From contig DPDV01000006.1 in assembly GCA_003534295.1 (NCBI GenBank), positions 1-9,910 on the forward strand: 9,910 nt of DNA, in the 5' to 3' direction. Every line of letters starts with the position of its first letter. The first letter of the stretch is position 1. This document shows positions 1 through 6,309 of the stretch, in pieces. Made by a program: the position numbers and the translations under genes. The stretch comes from Clostridiales bacterium. GTDB taxonomy: Bacteria; Bacillota; Clostridia; TANB77; CAG-508. The notes under the pieces were generated by a model, which saw nothing but the letters and a program-made list of their open reading frames with translations, searched no databases and had not been told where the DNA came from.

Positions 1-87
1 ACTAGCTGACAAAGAAAAATAGATGCAAATTCTTTAATCGAATTTTATATTTGAAATGATGAATAATAAACTGAACATATAAATAAG

Positions 88-123
88 AAATGGTATACTA
101 GCAAAAAGGCTAATATACCATTT
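88..123 (-). terminator. Intrinsic terminator of the HU gene
   Basis: Arms 88-97 and 114-123 are perfect 10-bp inverted repeats (AAATGGTATA / TATACCATTT). An inner TAGC/GCTA pair (99-102 / 109-112) closes a six-base loop. The one break in the stem, positions 98 and 113, is a C-A mismatch in plus-strand RNA but a G-U wobble in minus-strand RNA. The full 15-bp stem therefore forms only in the transcript of the minus-strand HU gene, whose stop codon lies about 20 bases upstream. A U-rich stretch (CTTATTTATA) follows on that strand. Confidence 0.75.
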
Positions 124-143
124 TCTTTAAGGAAATTTATGAT

Positions 144-419
144 TTATTTATTAACTAGCTCTTTTAAAGCTTTACCAGCTTTGAATGCTGGAGCTTTAGA
201 AGCAGGTATTTTTATTTCTTCTTTAGTTTGAGGGTTTCTTCCTTTTCTAGCACTTCTTTTTCTTACATCAAAAGTTCCAAAACCAACTAATTGAACTTTA
301 TCATTTGCTTTTAGTGCTTCAGAAACAACAGAAATGAAAGCATTTAAAGATTCTGCTGTAGCTTTCTTTGAATGACCTGTTCTAGGAACCATTGCTTCTA
401 TTAATCCTGCTTTATTCAT
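144..419 (-). CDS. hup: HU-family histone-like DNA-binding protein
   Basis: This is a 91-residue nucleoid protein of the HU/IHF family, which as a dimer binds and bends DNA with little sequence preference in the cytoplasm. The length is typical of HU. The N-terminal helices start with MNKAGLIEAM. The saddle motif VGFGTFDVRKRSARKGRNP occupies about residues 45-63, with the DNA-intercalating proline of the beta arm at P63, followed by the conserved IPASKAPAFKAGKALK end. The ATG start (complement of 417-419) is preceded by AAAGGAGG (complement 429-436) at good spacing. A hairpin terminator lies just downstream. No clear -35/-10 pair is visible upstream, where a transposase remnant begins within about 5-10 bases of the ribosome binding site. 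Transcription may start inside or beyond that remnant. HU rather than IHF is inferred from the lack of IHF-specific features and the Gram-positive context. Confidence 0.95.
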   Translation of the reverse strand: MNKAGLIEAMVPRTGHSKKATAESLNAFISVVSEALKANDKVQLVGFGTFDVRKRSARKGRNPQTKEEIKIPASKAPAFKAGKALKELVNK

Positions 420-437
420 ACAAAAAATCCTCCTTTA

Positions 438-824
438 GTAAAAAAAGCAGCCTATGTTGTGCTAGAAATTGATAAAGATGGAATGAAAAAAGATTTAACA
501 ATAACAATTGGAAAAAATGAAAGTGCAAAATATTGGATGACTGTATTAAACGAGTTTAAAAATCACGGAGTACAAGATATTTTAGTATTATGTGCAGATG
601 GATTGACAGGGCTTAAAGATGCAATATCAGCAATATACCCTAAGACGGAATATCAAAGATGTATAGTGCATCAAATAAGGAACTCTTTAAAGTATGTACC
701 ATATACAGCTAGAAAAGAACTTGCTAATGATTTAAAAACAGTTTACAAAGCAAGTACAGAGAAATTAGGGTATACTAACTTATTAGAGTTGGAAGAAAAA
801 TGGAAACATAAATATCAAAGATAA
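438..824 (+). pseudogene. IS256-family transposase, internal fragment (remnant)
   Basis: The reading frame is open from upstream of 438 (residues VKKAAYVVLEIDKDG) to a stop at 822-824, with only a GTG at 459 as a possible start. The translation matches the central catalytic part of IS256/mutator-type transposases from memory of the family: the AAYVVLxID strand, IGxNESAKYW, LNEFKNxGVQDIL, and CADGLTG with the second catalytic aspartate. The conserved cysteine-histidine segment RCIVHQIRNSLKYV follows. The first catalytic Asp region, the N-terminal half, and everything after the EEKWKHKY segment including the catalytic Glu are absent. Full-length members are about 390-410 residues, so only roughly 30% remains. 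It cannot be active. No terminal inverted repeats or target duplications are recognisable. Orientation is divergent from hup, and the 5' break falls almost on the hup ribosome binding site. Confidence 0.85.
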
Positions 825-844
825 TTTTTAGCGTTTTGTATCAT

Positions 845-880
845 AAAATAGTCCTTTTTAAAAAAGAAAAGGGCTATTTT
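845..880. terminator. Hairpin between transposase remnant and tetR, likely bidirectional terminator
   Basis: Arms 845-858 (AAAATAGTCCTTTT) and 867-880 (AAAAGGGCTATTTT) pair over 14 bp, with a single imperfect pair at 852/873. That pair is G-U in plus-strand RNA and A-C in minus-strand RNA. The loop is A-rich. U-rich sequence flanks both sides, so the hairpin could end the minus-strand tetR transcript, whose UAG stop (874-876) lies inside the stem, as well as any plus-strand read-through from the remnant. The wobble favours the plus direction slightly. Confidence 0.6.
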
Positions 881-1482
881 AATAAATTTGTAATTGTAGA
901 TATAACAAACTCAATCATTTTATTATAATCTAATTGCTCATGTTTGTGGTAAACAATTTCGTGACATAAATTATCTATCATACCAATTGCAATATGAACT
1001 TTTTCATTTATATTTTCTGTTTTAAAACCATTTTTTAATAATATACTTGTTACACTTGTTGTTATTTCCATCTCGGCGTTATGAAAAAGTTTAGCAACTT
1101 CTTTATCAGAATGGGTCATAGAAATAATTTCTTCATGAGCAGTTTGAGATAACTTGTGATTATTTATGAACTTGTCTATCATTTGTCTTAGAATACTAGG
1201 AAAGTTATTAGCAGTTATTTTTACATCAGTATTACTAACAGCTAACATAGGAAAAAAAATAGAATTGGCATATAGTTTAATTCCTTCTATTAATATATCA
1301 TGTTTATCTTTAAAATATTGATAAACTATTCCAGTTGAAACTCCAGCCAATTTAGCTATTTCAGCTGTATTAGTATTATAATATCCTTTTTCGCAAATTA
1401 ATTCAAAACCAGAGTGTATTATTTTTTCTTTCTTTTCAATTGAGCGCTTTTGAATAGGTTCTCTTATTTCAGAAATTCCCAT
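874..1482 (-). CDS. TetR/AcrR-family transcriptional regulator, likely controlling the adjacent metal ATPase
   Basis: This 202-residue protein has the TetR architecture. An N-terminal three-helix DNA-binding domain at about residues 12-65 includes the helix-turn-helix segment AEIAKLAGVSTGIVYQYFKDKHDIL. A variable all-helical ligand/dimerisation domain follows. Length is normal for the family. The ATG start is backed by AAGGAGG (complement 1488-1494) five bases away. It is divergent from a P1B metal ATPase with a shared promoter region containing symmetrical repeats, so I infer it represses the ATPase gene and itself. The C-terminal domain is fairly rich in possible metal ligands: His, Glu and Cys in the stretches TAHEEIISMTHSDKE, LFHNAEME and LCHEIVYHKHEQ. 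That would fit direct metal sensing, but it is only suggestive. The inducer is unknown. The usual regulators of such ATPases are ArsR/SmtB or MerR types, so the pairing is less common. Confidence 0.88.
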   Translation of the reverse strand: MGISEIREPIQKRSIEKKEKIIHSGFELICEKGYYNTNTAEIAKLAGVSTGIVYQYFKDKHDILIEGIKLYANSIFFPMLAVSNTDVKITANNFPSILRQMIDKFINNHKLSQTAHEEIISMTHSDKEVAKLFHNAEMEITTSVTSILLKNGFKTENINEKVHIAIGMIDNLCHEIVYHKHEQLDYNKMIEFVISTITNLLK

Positions 1483-1515
1483 ATAATCCTCCTTGTAAAA
1501 GGCTAATATAACAAT

Positions 1516-1544
1516 ATTATATTGAGCAATGAGAAAAAAGTCAA
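1516..1544 (-). promoter_or_regulatory. Promoter of the tetR-family gene
   Basis: Read on the minus strand, TTGACT (complement 1539-1544) and a perfect TATAAT (complement 1516-1521) are separated by 17 bp. This is a near-consensus sigma-A promoter. It points towards the TetR gene, leaving a short leader of roughly 25 bases before the start codon at 1482. Confidence 0.7.
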
Positions 1545-1546
1545 GA

Positions 1547-1568
1547 AATATGAAAAAGAATTCATATT
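1547..1568. promoter_or_regulatory. Candidate operator, inverted repeat between divergent -35 boxes
   Basis: AATATGAA (1547-1554) and TTCATATT (1561-1568) form an 8-bp inverted repeat around a 6-bp spacer. It lies exactly between the two outward-facing -35 boxes, which are themselves part of a wider symmetry: AAAAAGTCAA at 1535-1544 against TTGACTTTTT at 1572-1581. A dimer bound here would block both promoters. The repeat is seen directly; that the TetR protein binds it is inferred from position and from the same heptamer recurring at 1623-1636. Confidence 0.5.
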
Positions 1569-1571
1569 CTA

Positions 1572-1599
1572 TTGACTTTTTGTAAAACTATATTATAAT
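1572..1599 (+). promoter_or_regulatory. Promoter of the metal ATPase gene
   Basis: TTGACT (1572-1577) and TATAAT (1594-1599) are 16 bp apart, a near-consensus sigma-A promoter. Expected initiation near 1606 gives a leader of about 40 bases that contains the palindrome at 1623-1636 and the ribosome binding site. Confidence 0.7.
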
Positions 1600-1622
1600 A
1601 ATAGAAGAAATGTGAATAATAA

Positions 1623-1636
1623 TTCATATATATGAA
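1623..1636. promoter_or_regulatory. Candidate second operator: perfect 14-bp palindrome upstream of the ATPase start
   Basis: TTCATATATATGAA is a perfect palindrome made of the heptamer TTCATAT and its complement, the same heptamer as in the inverted repeat at 1547-1568. It sits downstream of the ATPase promoter and touches the AAGGAG ribosome binding site (1635-1640). A bound repressor would act as a roadblock here, or the RNA form could partly mask the ribosome binding site. Binding is inferred, and AT-rich palindromes do arise by chance in such DNA. Confidence 0.45.
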
Positions 1637-1646
1637 GGAGTTGCGA

Positions 1647-3677
1647 ATGAAAAAGTACAAATATAATATAAATAATTTAGACTGCGCGAATTGTGCAAGA
1701 AAAATTGAAGAGATTTTAAACAAAAATAAAGAATTAAAAAATGCAATAGTAAATTTTAATACTTCAAAAATTTCTTATGAAGCCGAAAGGGAATTTTCCA
1801 TAAAAGAGTTAAACGATATTATAAAAACGGTAGAACCAGATGCATATGTTACAAAAGAAGAAAACAAAACAAAAAAAGAATTTCATCTTTCTATTTTGAT
1901 AATTGCATTGGCAATAGGATTATTGGGCTATTTTATGAGACTAAATAATACAGCTAAAATGATTTTATACATTGTTGCTTATACCTTATTATTGTATAGA
2001 ACAGGCATAAATGCTGTAAAGTTATTATTCAAAAATAAAACGATAAATGAAAATATGTTAATTACTATTTCGTGTATAGGGGCATTAGCAATAGGAGAAG
2101 TAGTAGAAGGAATGCTTGTAATTGCTCTTTACACAATAGGAAAAATATTAGAAGAAAAGGCTGTTAATAATTCAAGAAAATCAATAAAAGACTTAATTGA
2201 TATAAAACAACCATATGCTAATCTTAAACAAACTGATGAAATAAAAAAAGTTGATGTAGAGGAAATAAAGATAAACGACATACTGGTTGTAAAAAAAGGA
2301 GAAAAAATTCCTGTTGATGGTATAGTTATTACAGGAGAAACAATGCTTGACACATCAGCTCTTACAGGTGAATCAGAATTAATGCAAATAAAAGAAGGCG
2401 ACCAGGTTTTGTCAGGAAGTATGAATATGGGAGAAATAATAGAAATAAAAGCAACTCAAATAGCAGAAAATTCAACAGTGTCAAAAATATTGGAACTCTT
2501 AGAAGATGCTACAGATAAAAAAACAAAGACAGAAACGATTGTTTCTAAAATAAGTAAAATATATACGCCAATAGTAATTATATTAGCACTTCTAATTGTA
2601 ATTTGCTTACCTATAATATTCAATATACCTATGCTAGAAGCTATACATCGTGGACTTACATTTTTGGTAATATCATGCCCATGTGCAATAGCTATATCTG
2701 TACCACTTTCATATTTTACTGGAATAGGAGTTGCAAGCAAAAAAGGAATACTTATAAAGGGAAGCAATTATTTGGATGCATTGGATAATACAAAAAATAT
2801 TGTATTTGACAAAACAGGAACTTTAACAAATGGGGCATTTACAGTAACTAATATAGAAATATTTGATAAAGACTATACAGAAAATCAAGTTATAGATATT
2901 TTGATAAAGGGAGAATCATTTTCAAATCATCCTATTGCAAAATCCATAATGAATTTAAAAAATGAAAAAGTGAATAACGATGATGTAAAAAAATATCAAG
3001 AGATAGAAGGCAAAGGAATTACCTTTGAATTAAATGATAAAAAAATATCTATAGGAAATAAGTTAATATGTAATTGTGAGGAAGATGCAATACTACACTT
3101 GAATATAGATGGAAAACACATAGCTTCTGTTTTTATAAATGATGGTATAAAAAACGATGCAAAAGAAACCATAGAAGAGCTAAAAAAACAAAAAATAAAA
3201 ACTTTCATGTTTACAGGCGATAAGAAAGAAACAGCACTGAACATAGGAAAGAAATTGAACATAGATGAGATTAAATATGAAATGTTGCCAACAGATAAGT
3301 TTGAAGAGTTTGAAAAAGTTTCAAGCAAAAATGAACTTACAATATTCGTTGGAGATGGAATAAATGATGCACCAGTTTTAAAAAGAGCAGACATAGGAAT
3401 TTCTATGGGAGGAGTTGGAACAGATTCTGCAATTGAAGCTAGCGATATTGTACTAATGTCAGATGATTTAAAAAAAATCCCAGTAGCAATACAAATATCA
3501 AAATATACAAAAAATATAATAAGGCAAAATTTGGTCTTTTCTATTTCAATGAAAATAATTATTTTATTGTTAAGCGTTTTAGGATTTGCCAATATGTGGC
3601 TTGCAGTATTTGCAGATACTGGATTAACATTATTAACAATACTAAATACATTAAGGATAATGAAAAGGTTTGCTTAA
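1647..3677 (+). CDS. P1B-type heavy-metal ATPase, Zn/Cd/Pb export class (CadA/ZntA-like)
   Basis: This 676-residue membrane pump couples ATP hydrolysis to export of divalent soft metals. An N-terminal heavy-metal-associated domain carries the CxxC pair C13/C16 in LDCANCA. Hydrophobic segments start near residue 83. The actuator domain has TGES at 240-243. The transmembrane metal site C344-P345-C346 lies in SCPCAIAISVPLSYF. The phosphorylated aspartate is D388 in DKTGTLT, with the HP motif at H428-P429 and the hinge GDGINDAP from 569. The last helix has FADTGLTLL with D657, the conserved acidic residue of the P1B-2 (Zn, Cd, Pb) group. Copper pumps instead have a CPCALGLATP-like context. I chose the ATG at 1647 because AAGGAG (1635-1640) is six bases before it. 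An in-frame ATG at 1632 lies inside the palindrome and has no ribosome binding site. The exact metal is not decidable here. Confidence 0.93.
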   Translation: MKKYKYNINNLDCANCARKIEEILNKNKELKNAIVNFNTSKISYEAEREFSIKELNDIIKTVEPDAYVTKEENKTKKEFHLSILIIALAIGLLGYFMRLNNTAKMILYIVAYTLLLYRTGINAVKLLFKNKTINENMLITISCIGALAIGEVVEGMLVIALYTIGKILEEKAVNNSRKSIKDLIDIKQPYANLKQTDEIKKVDVEEIKINDILVVKKGEKIPVDGIVITGETMLDTSALTGESELMQIKEGDQVLSGSMNMGEIIEIKATQIAENSTVSKILELLEDATDKKTKTETIVSKISKIYTPIVIILALLIVICLPIIFNIPMLEAIHRGLTFLVISCPCAIAISVPLSYFTGIGVASKKGILIKGSNYLDALDNTKNIVFDKTGTLTNGAFTVTNIEIFDKDYTENQVIDILIKGESFSNHPIAKSIMNLKNEKVNNDDVKKYQEIEGKGITFELNDKKISIGNKLICNCEEDAILHLNIDGKHIASVFINDGIKNDAKETIEELKKQKIKTFMFTGDKKETALNIGKKLNIDEIKYEMLPTDKFEEFEKVSSKNELTIFVGDGINDAPVLKRADIGISMGGVGTDSAIEASDIVLMSDDLKKIPVAIQISKYTKNIIRQNLVFSISMKIIILLLSVLGFANMWLAVFADTGLTLLTILNTLRIMKRFA

Positions 3678-3685
3678 AAACAAGG

Positions 3686-3715
3686 TTGAAAAACAATACT
3701 GTAGTATGTTATAAT
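3686..3715 (+). promoter_or_regulatory. Promoter for the M50 protease / tsaD group
   Basis: TTGAAA (3686-3691) and TATAAT (3710-3715) are separated by 18 bp, and the -10 box is extended by TG at 3707-3708. The promoter starts only nine bases after the ATPase stop codon. It most likely serves the genes from 3750 onward. Confidence 0.6.
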
Positions 3716-3738
3716 TAGCATGCTACAATTTATTTTTT
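3700..3738 (+). terminator. Possible terminator of the metal ATPase gene, overlapping the next promoter
   Basis: TGTAGTATG (3700-3708) pairs with CATGCTACA (3719-3727) over nine base pairs, with one G-U wobble in plus-strand RNA and a 10-base loop. ATTTATTTTTT (3728-3738) follows, giving an intrinsic-terminator layout just downstream of the ATPase stop. The -10 box of the following promoter lies in the loop. The stem is short and only moderately GC-rich, so efficiency is uncertain. It might instead be a protein-binding inverted repeat over the -10 box. Confidence 0.45.
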
Positions 3739-3749
3739 AAGGAGGAAAA

Positions 3750-4484
3750 ATGTTTACTTTTGATAAAAGATTTTTATATATAATAATGGCAATTATAATT
3801 ATAAGAGGATTAATGCCATACTTTACAGATGTAAATATGTTAATAGGATTATTAATATCGTTGCCGGCTGTGCTTATAGCAATTACATTTCATGAATTTG
3901 CACATGCTTATGCGGCAGACAAACTGGGGGACGAGACACCAAGGCAACAGGGAAGACTAAATTTAAATCCATTATCACACATAGACCCAATAGGATTTAT
4001 TCTTTTGATTTTTGCTGGATTTGGATGGGGAAAACCTGTACAAATAAATCCAAGAAATTTTAACAGAGATATGCCAATGAAAAAAGCAGAAGCAATTGTT
4101 GCAGCGGCAGGACCAATAATGAATTTTATACTTGCAATTTTATTTACAATAATAAATCTTAGCATTATAAAATTTTTCAATGGATTCTATAATCTACAGA
4201 TAGGAATGATAACAGTAGGTATTATAGAAAATTGCGTAATAGTAAATTTGGGTTTGGGAATATTTAATCTTATACCACTACCACCACTGGATGGCTCAAA
4301 AATATTGAGTAATTTCTTACCGTATAAAGCAAGAGAATGGTTTGAAAGCCGTGAGCAAATATTTTATATTATATTTGTAGCTATATGGGTTACAGGACTT
4401 GCAGGTACAATAATATCACCACTTATAAATGAAGCTTATAGAGGTTTAACATACATAATGGCGAAAATGTTTAAAATAATATAA
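3750..4484 (+). CDS. Site-2 protease family (M50) intramembrane zinc metalloprotease
   Basis: This 244-residue membrane protein has the two zinc-binding signatures of M50 proteases. HEFAH at residues 48-52 (ligands H48 and H52, catalytic E49) is embedded in a hydrophobic helix. NLIPLPPLDG follows with the third ligand, D181, also in a membrane segment. The NPLSHIDPIG and FGWGKPVQINPRNF stretches are typical of the short, PDZ-less bacterial branch that includes Bacillus YwhC. The RseP/RasP type, with PDZ domains and about 420 residues, does not fit. Members cleave transmembrane substrates within the bilayer. The substrate of this branch is generally unknown, and nothing nearby (no sigma or anti-sigma gene) suggests one. 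AAGGAGG (3739-3745) precedes the ATG at good spacing. tsaD begins 46 bases after the stop, so the two may be cotranscribed. Confidence 0.9.
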   Translation: MFTFDKRFLYIIMAIIIIRGLMPYFTDVNMLIGLLISLPAVLIAITFHEFAHAYAADKLGDETPRQQGRLNLNPLSHIDPIGFILLIFAGFGWGKPVQINPRNFNRDMPMKKAEAIVAAAGPIMNFILAILFTIINLSIIKFFNGFYNLQIGMITVGIIENCVIVNLGLGIFNLIPLPPLDGSKILSNFLPYKAREWFESREQIFYIIFVAIWVTGLAGTIISPLINEAYRGLTYIMAKMFKII

Positions 4485-4530
4485 TAAATAAACTTAATCC
4501 TGTTGTGGATGTAAATGGTCTAAGGAAGGA

Positions 4531-5529
4531 ATGATGAGCGTGAAAGAAAACATAATTACATTGGGAATTGAATCAAGTTGTGACGAAACTTCTGTTGCCG
4601 TTGTGAAAAATGGCAGAGAAGTTCTTTCCAATGTTATAAATTCACAAATAAAAATACATGAAAAATATGGAGGAGTTGTTCCAGAAATAGCTTCAAGAAA
4701 TCATATTGAAGCTATTTCTGGAGTTACAAAACAAGCGTTGGAAGAAGCAAAAATAACATTTGAAGATATAGACATAATTGCTTGTACATGTGGACCAGGA
4801 TTAGTTGGAGCACTTTTAGTAGGTGTATCTTATGCAAAGGCTTTAAGTTATGCATTAAATAAACCATTAATTGGAACAAACCATATAGAAGGACATATAG
4901 CGGCCAATTATATAACGCATAAAAATTTGACACCACCTTTTTTATGTTTAATAGTTTCAGGAGGACATACTCACTTAGTACATATAAAAAACTACAATGA
5001 ATTTGAAATTTTAGGAAAAACCAGAGATGATGCGATAGGAGAAGCGTTTGACAAAGTAGCAAGAGTAATAGGACTAGGATATCCAGGTGGTCCTAAAGTA
5101 GATAAATTAGCTAAAGAAGGAGTTGCAAATATTGAGCTTCCAAAGCCACATATGGAAGGCTTGGACTTTAGCTTTAGTGGAATAAAAACTGCAATAATAA
5201 ACTTACATCACAAAAACCCTGACATAAATAAAGCAAATTTATGTGCAAGTTTTGAAAAAGATGTAAGTGAAATATTGTTAGAAAATACAATTGAAGCGGC
5301 CAAAAAGTTAAATATAAACAAAATAGCCTTGGCAGGGGGGGTATCAGCTAACTCATACATAAGACAAGAGTTTTTGAAATTACAAGCCAAAGGATATGAA
5401 ATTTATTATCCAGAAATGATACTTTGCACAGATAATGCGGCAATGATTGCATCAGCAGGATATTATAACTTTATGGCAGGCAAAGTATCAGATATGTATT
5501 TAAATGCAATACCAAACTTGAAAATATAG
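4531..5529 (+). CDS. tsaD: tRNA N6-adenosine threonylcarbamoyltransferase TsaD
   Basis: TsaD (Gcp/YgjD/Kae1 family) works in the cytoplasm with TsaB and TsaE. It transfers the threonylcarbamoyl group made by TsaC onto A37 of tRNAs that read ANN codons (t6A). The 332-residue length is typical. It has the ASKHA-fold start TLGIESSCDETSVAVV, the segment GGVVPEIASRNH, and the metal ligands H118 and H122 in NHIEGH with D301 in CTDNAAM. ALAGGVSANSYIR is the nucleotide-site motif. The start is ambiguous: tandem ATGs at 4531 and 4534, and a GTG at 4540, all follow the purine-rich TAAGGAAGGA (4521-4530); the second ATG is the best spaced for AAGGA at 4522-4526. A run of seven G at 5335-5341 encodes Gly-Gly-Val. 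tsaB and tsaE are not in this window. The stop overlaps the ribosome binding site of the next gene. Confidence 0.97.
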   Translation: MMSVKENIITLGIESSCDETSVAVVKNGREVLSNVINSQIKIHEKYGGVVPEIASRNHIEAISGVTKQALEEAKITFEDIDIIACTCGPGLVGALLVGVSYAKALSYALNKPLIGTNHIEGHIAANYITHKNLTPPFLCLIVSGGHTHLVHIKNYNEFEILGKTRDDAIGEAFDKVARVIGLGYPGGPKVDKLAKEGVANIELPKPHMEGLDFSFSGIKTAIINLHHKNPDINKANLCASFEKDVSEILLENTIEAAKKLNINKIALAGGVSANSYIRQEFLKLQAKGYEIYYPEMILCTDNAAMIASAGYYNFMAGKVSDMYLNAIPNLKI

Positions 5530-5538
5530 GGGGAAAAA

Positions 5539-6231
5539 ATGTCAATATATGCCATAGGAGATTTACACTTATCTTTAGCGAAGGATAAGCCAATGAGTAT
5601 TTTTGGGGAAAATTGGAAGGAACATGAACAAAAAATAAAAAAAAATTGGCTAGAAAAAGTGAAAGAAAACGATTATGTTATACTGCTTGGGGATTTTTCA
5701 TGGGCAACATATTTAGAAGAAGCATATGATGATTTTAAATATTTAGATGAACTGCCAGGTAAAAAGATTTTGCTAAAAGGCAACCATGATTATTGGTGGA
5801 CAACGATTACCAATATGAAAAATTATTTAAAAGAAAATAAATTTAATACAATCGATTTTTTGCATAATAATAGCTATTTCATTAAAGATAAGATAATAGT
5901 TGGAACACGAGGATGGAATTTGTTAGAAACAGAAAATAGCGAAAAAATGATAAATAGAGAAAATAATAGATTAAAATTATCAATTGAAGATGGAATTCAA
6001 AAGTTTGGAAAAGAAAAAGAAATAGTAGTATTTATGCATTATCCACCAATAACCATAAACAATGCAAATTCGGAATTTGTAAAAACTATGAAACAGTATG
6101 AAATAAAGAGGTGCTATTATGCACACTTACATGGAAATTCTCATAAAGATGCAATAGAAGGCATAAAAAATGGAATATATTTCAAATTGATTAGCGCAGA
6201 TTACTTGAAATTCGACTTATTCGAGATTTAA
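5539..6231 (+). CDS. Calcineurin-like metallophosphoesterase, substrate unknown
   Basis: This 230-residue predicted cytoplasmic phosphohydrolase carries the complete metal-binding motif series of the calcineurin-like superfamily. D8 and H10 lie in AIGDLHLS, D52 in GDFSW, N82-H83 in GNHDYWW, H167 in MHYPP, and H196 and H198 in AHLHG. These supply ligands for a two-metal centre. The DLHLS, GDFSW, GNHDYWW and MHYPP variants resemble a group of stand-alone Firmicute phosphohydrolases (COG1768 as I recall) with no settled substrate. There are no added domains, signal peptide or membrane segments. It starts nine bases after tsaD, and its GGGGG ribosome binding site (5529-5533) overlaps the tsaD stop, so translation of the two may be coupled. 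A new promoter follows directly after its stop, so it probably ends this transcription unit or reads through into tig. Confidence 0.88.
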   Translation: MSIYAIGDLHLSLAKDKPMSIFGENWKEHEQKIKKNWLEKVKENDYVILLGDFSWATYLEEAYDDFKYLDELPGKKILLKGNHDYWWTTITNMKNYLKENKFNTIDFLHNNSYFIKDKIIVGTRGWNLLETENSEKMINRENNRLKLSIEDGIQKFGKEKEIVVFMHYPPITINNANSEFVKTMKQYEIKRCYYAHLHGNSHKDAIEGIKNGIYFKLISADYLKFDLFEI

Positions 6232-6234
6232 GTA

Positions 6235-6262
6235 TTGCAAAAAATAAAAAGTGTGATATAAT
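6235..6262 (+). promoter_or_regulatory. Promoter of the tig-clpP-clpX operon
   Basis: TTGCAA (6235-6240) and TATAAT (6257-6262) are 16 bp apart, and the -10 is extended by TG at 6254-6255. The leader to the tig start is about 38 bases. No heat-shock operator (CIRCE or CtsR tandem heptamer) is recognisable next to it. Confidence 0.65.
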
Positions 6263-6283
6263 TGAAACGTTAATTATCAGAGA

Positions 6284-6309
6284 ATAGAAAGGAATGTTTA
6301 AACAAAATG
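6284..6309 (+). promoter_or_regulatory. Extended ribosome binding site of tig
   Basis: TAGAAAGGAA followed by 12 bases precedes the ATG at 6307. The spacing looks long if only GGA is counted. The sequence, however, complements the extreme 3' tail of 16S rRNA (reverse complement TAGAAAGGAGG), so the aligned spacing is normal. The same element with the same 12-base gap precedes clpX. An ATG at 6294 is out of frame and too close to the site. Confidence 0.6.

Noticed and set aside
459..824. A 121-residue gene starting at GTG 459
   Set aside because: The frame is open further upstream with transposase-like residues, the GTG has no ribosome binding site, and the product lacks both ends of the transposase. 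It is treated as a remnant.
1632..1646. Upstream in-frame ATG for the metal ATPase
   Set aside because: It lies within the palindrome and overlaps the AAGGAG that correctly serves the ATG at 1647; nothing suitable precedes it.
2996..3592. 198-codon open frame on the minus strand inside the ATPase gene
   Set aside because: It is antisense to a confidently identified gene, has Ser/Phe/Ile-rich nonsense composition and no recognisable family; a compositional shadow.
6235..6306. CtsR or CIRCE heat-shock operator ahead of tig-clpP-clpX
   Set aside because: I looked for the CtsR tandem heptamer and for the CIRCE inverted repeat; neither is present near the promoter.
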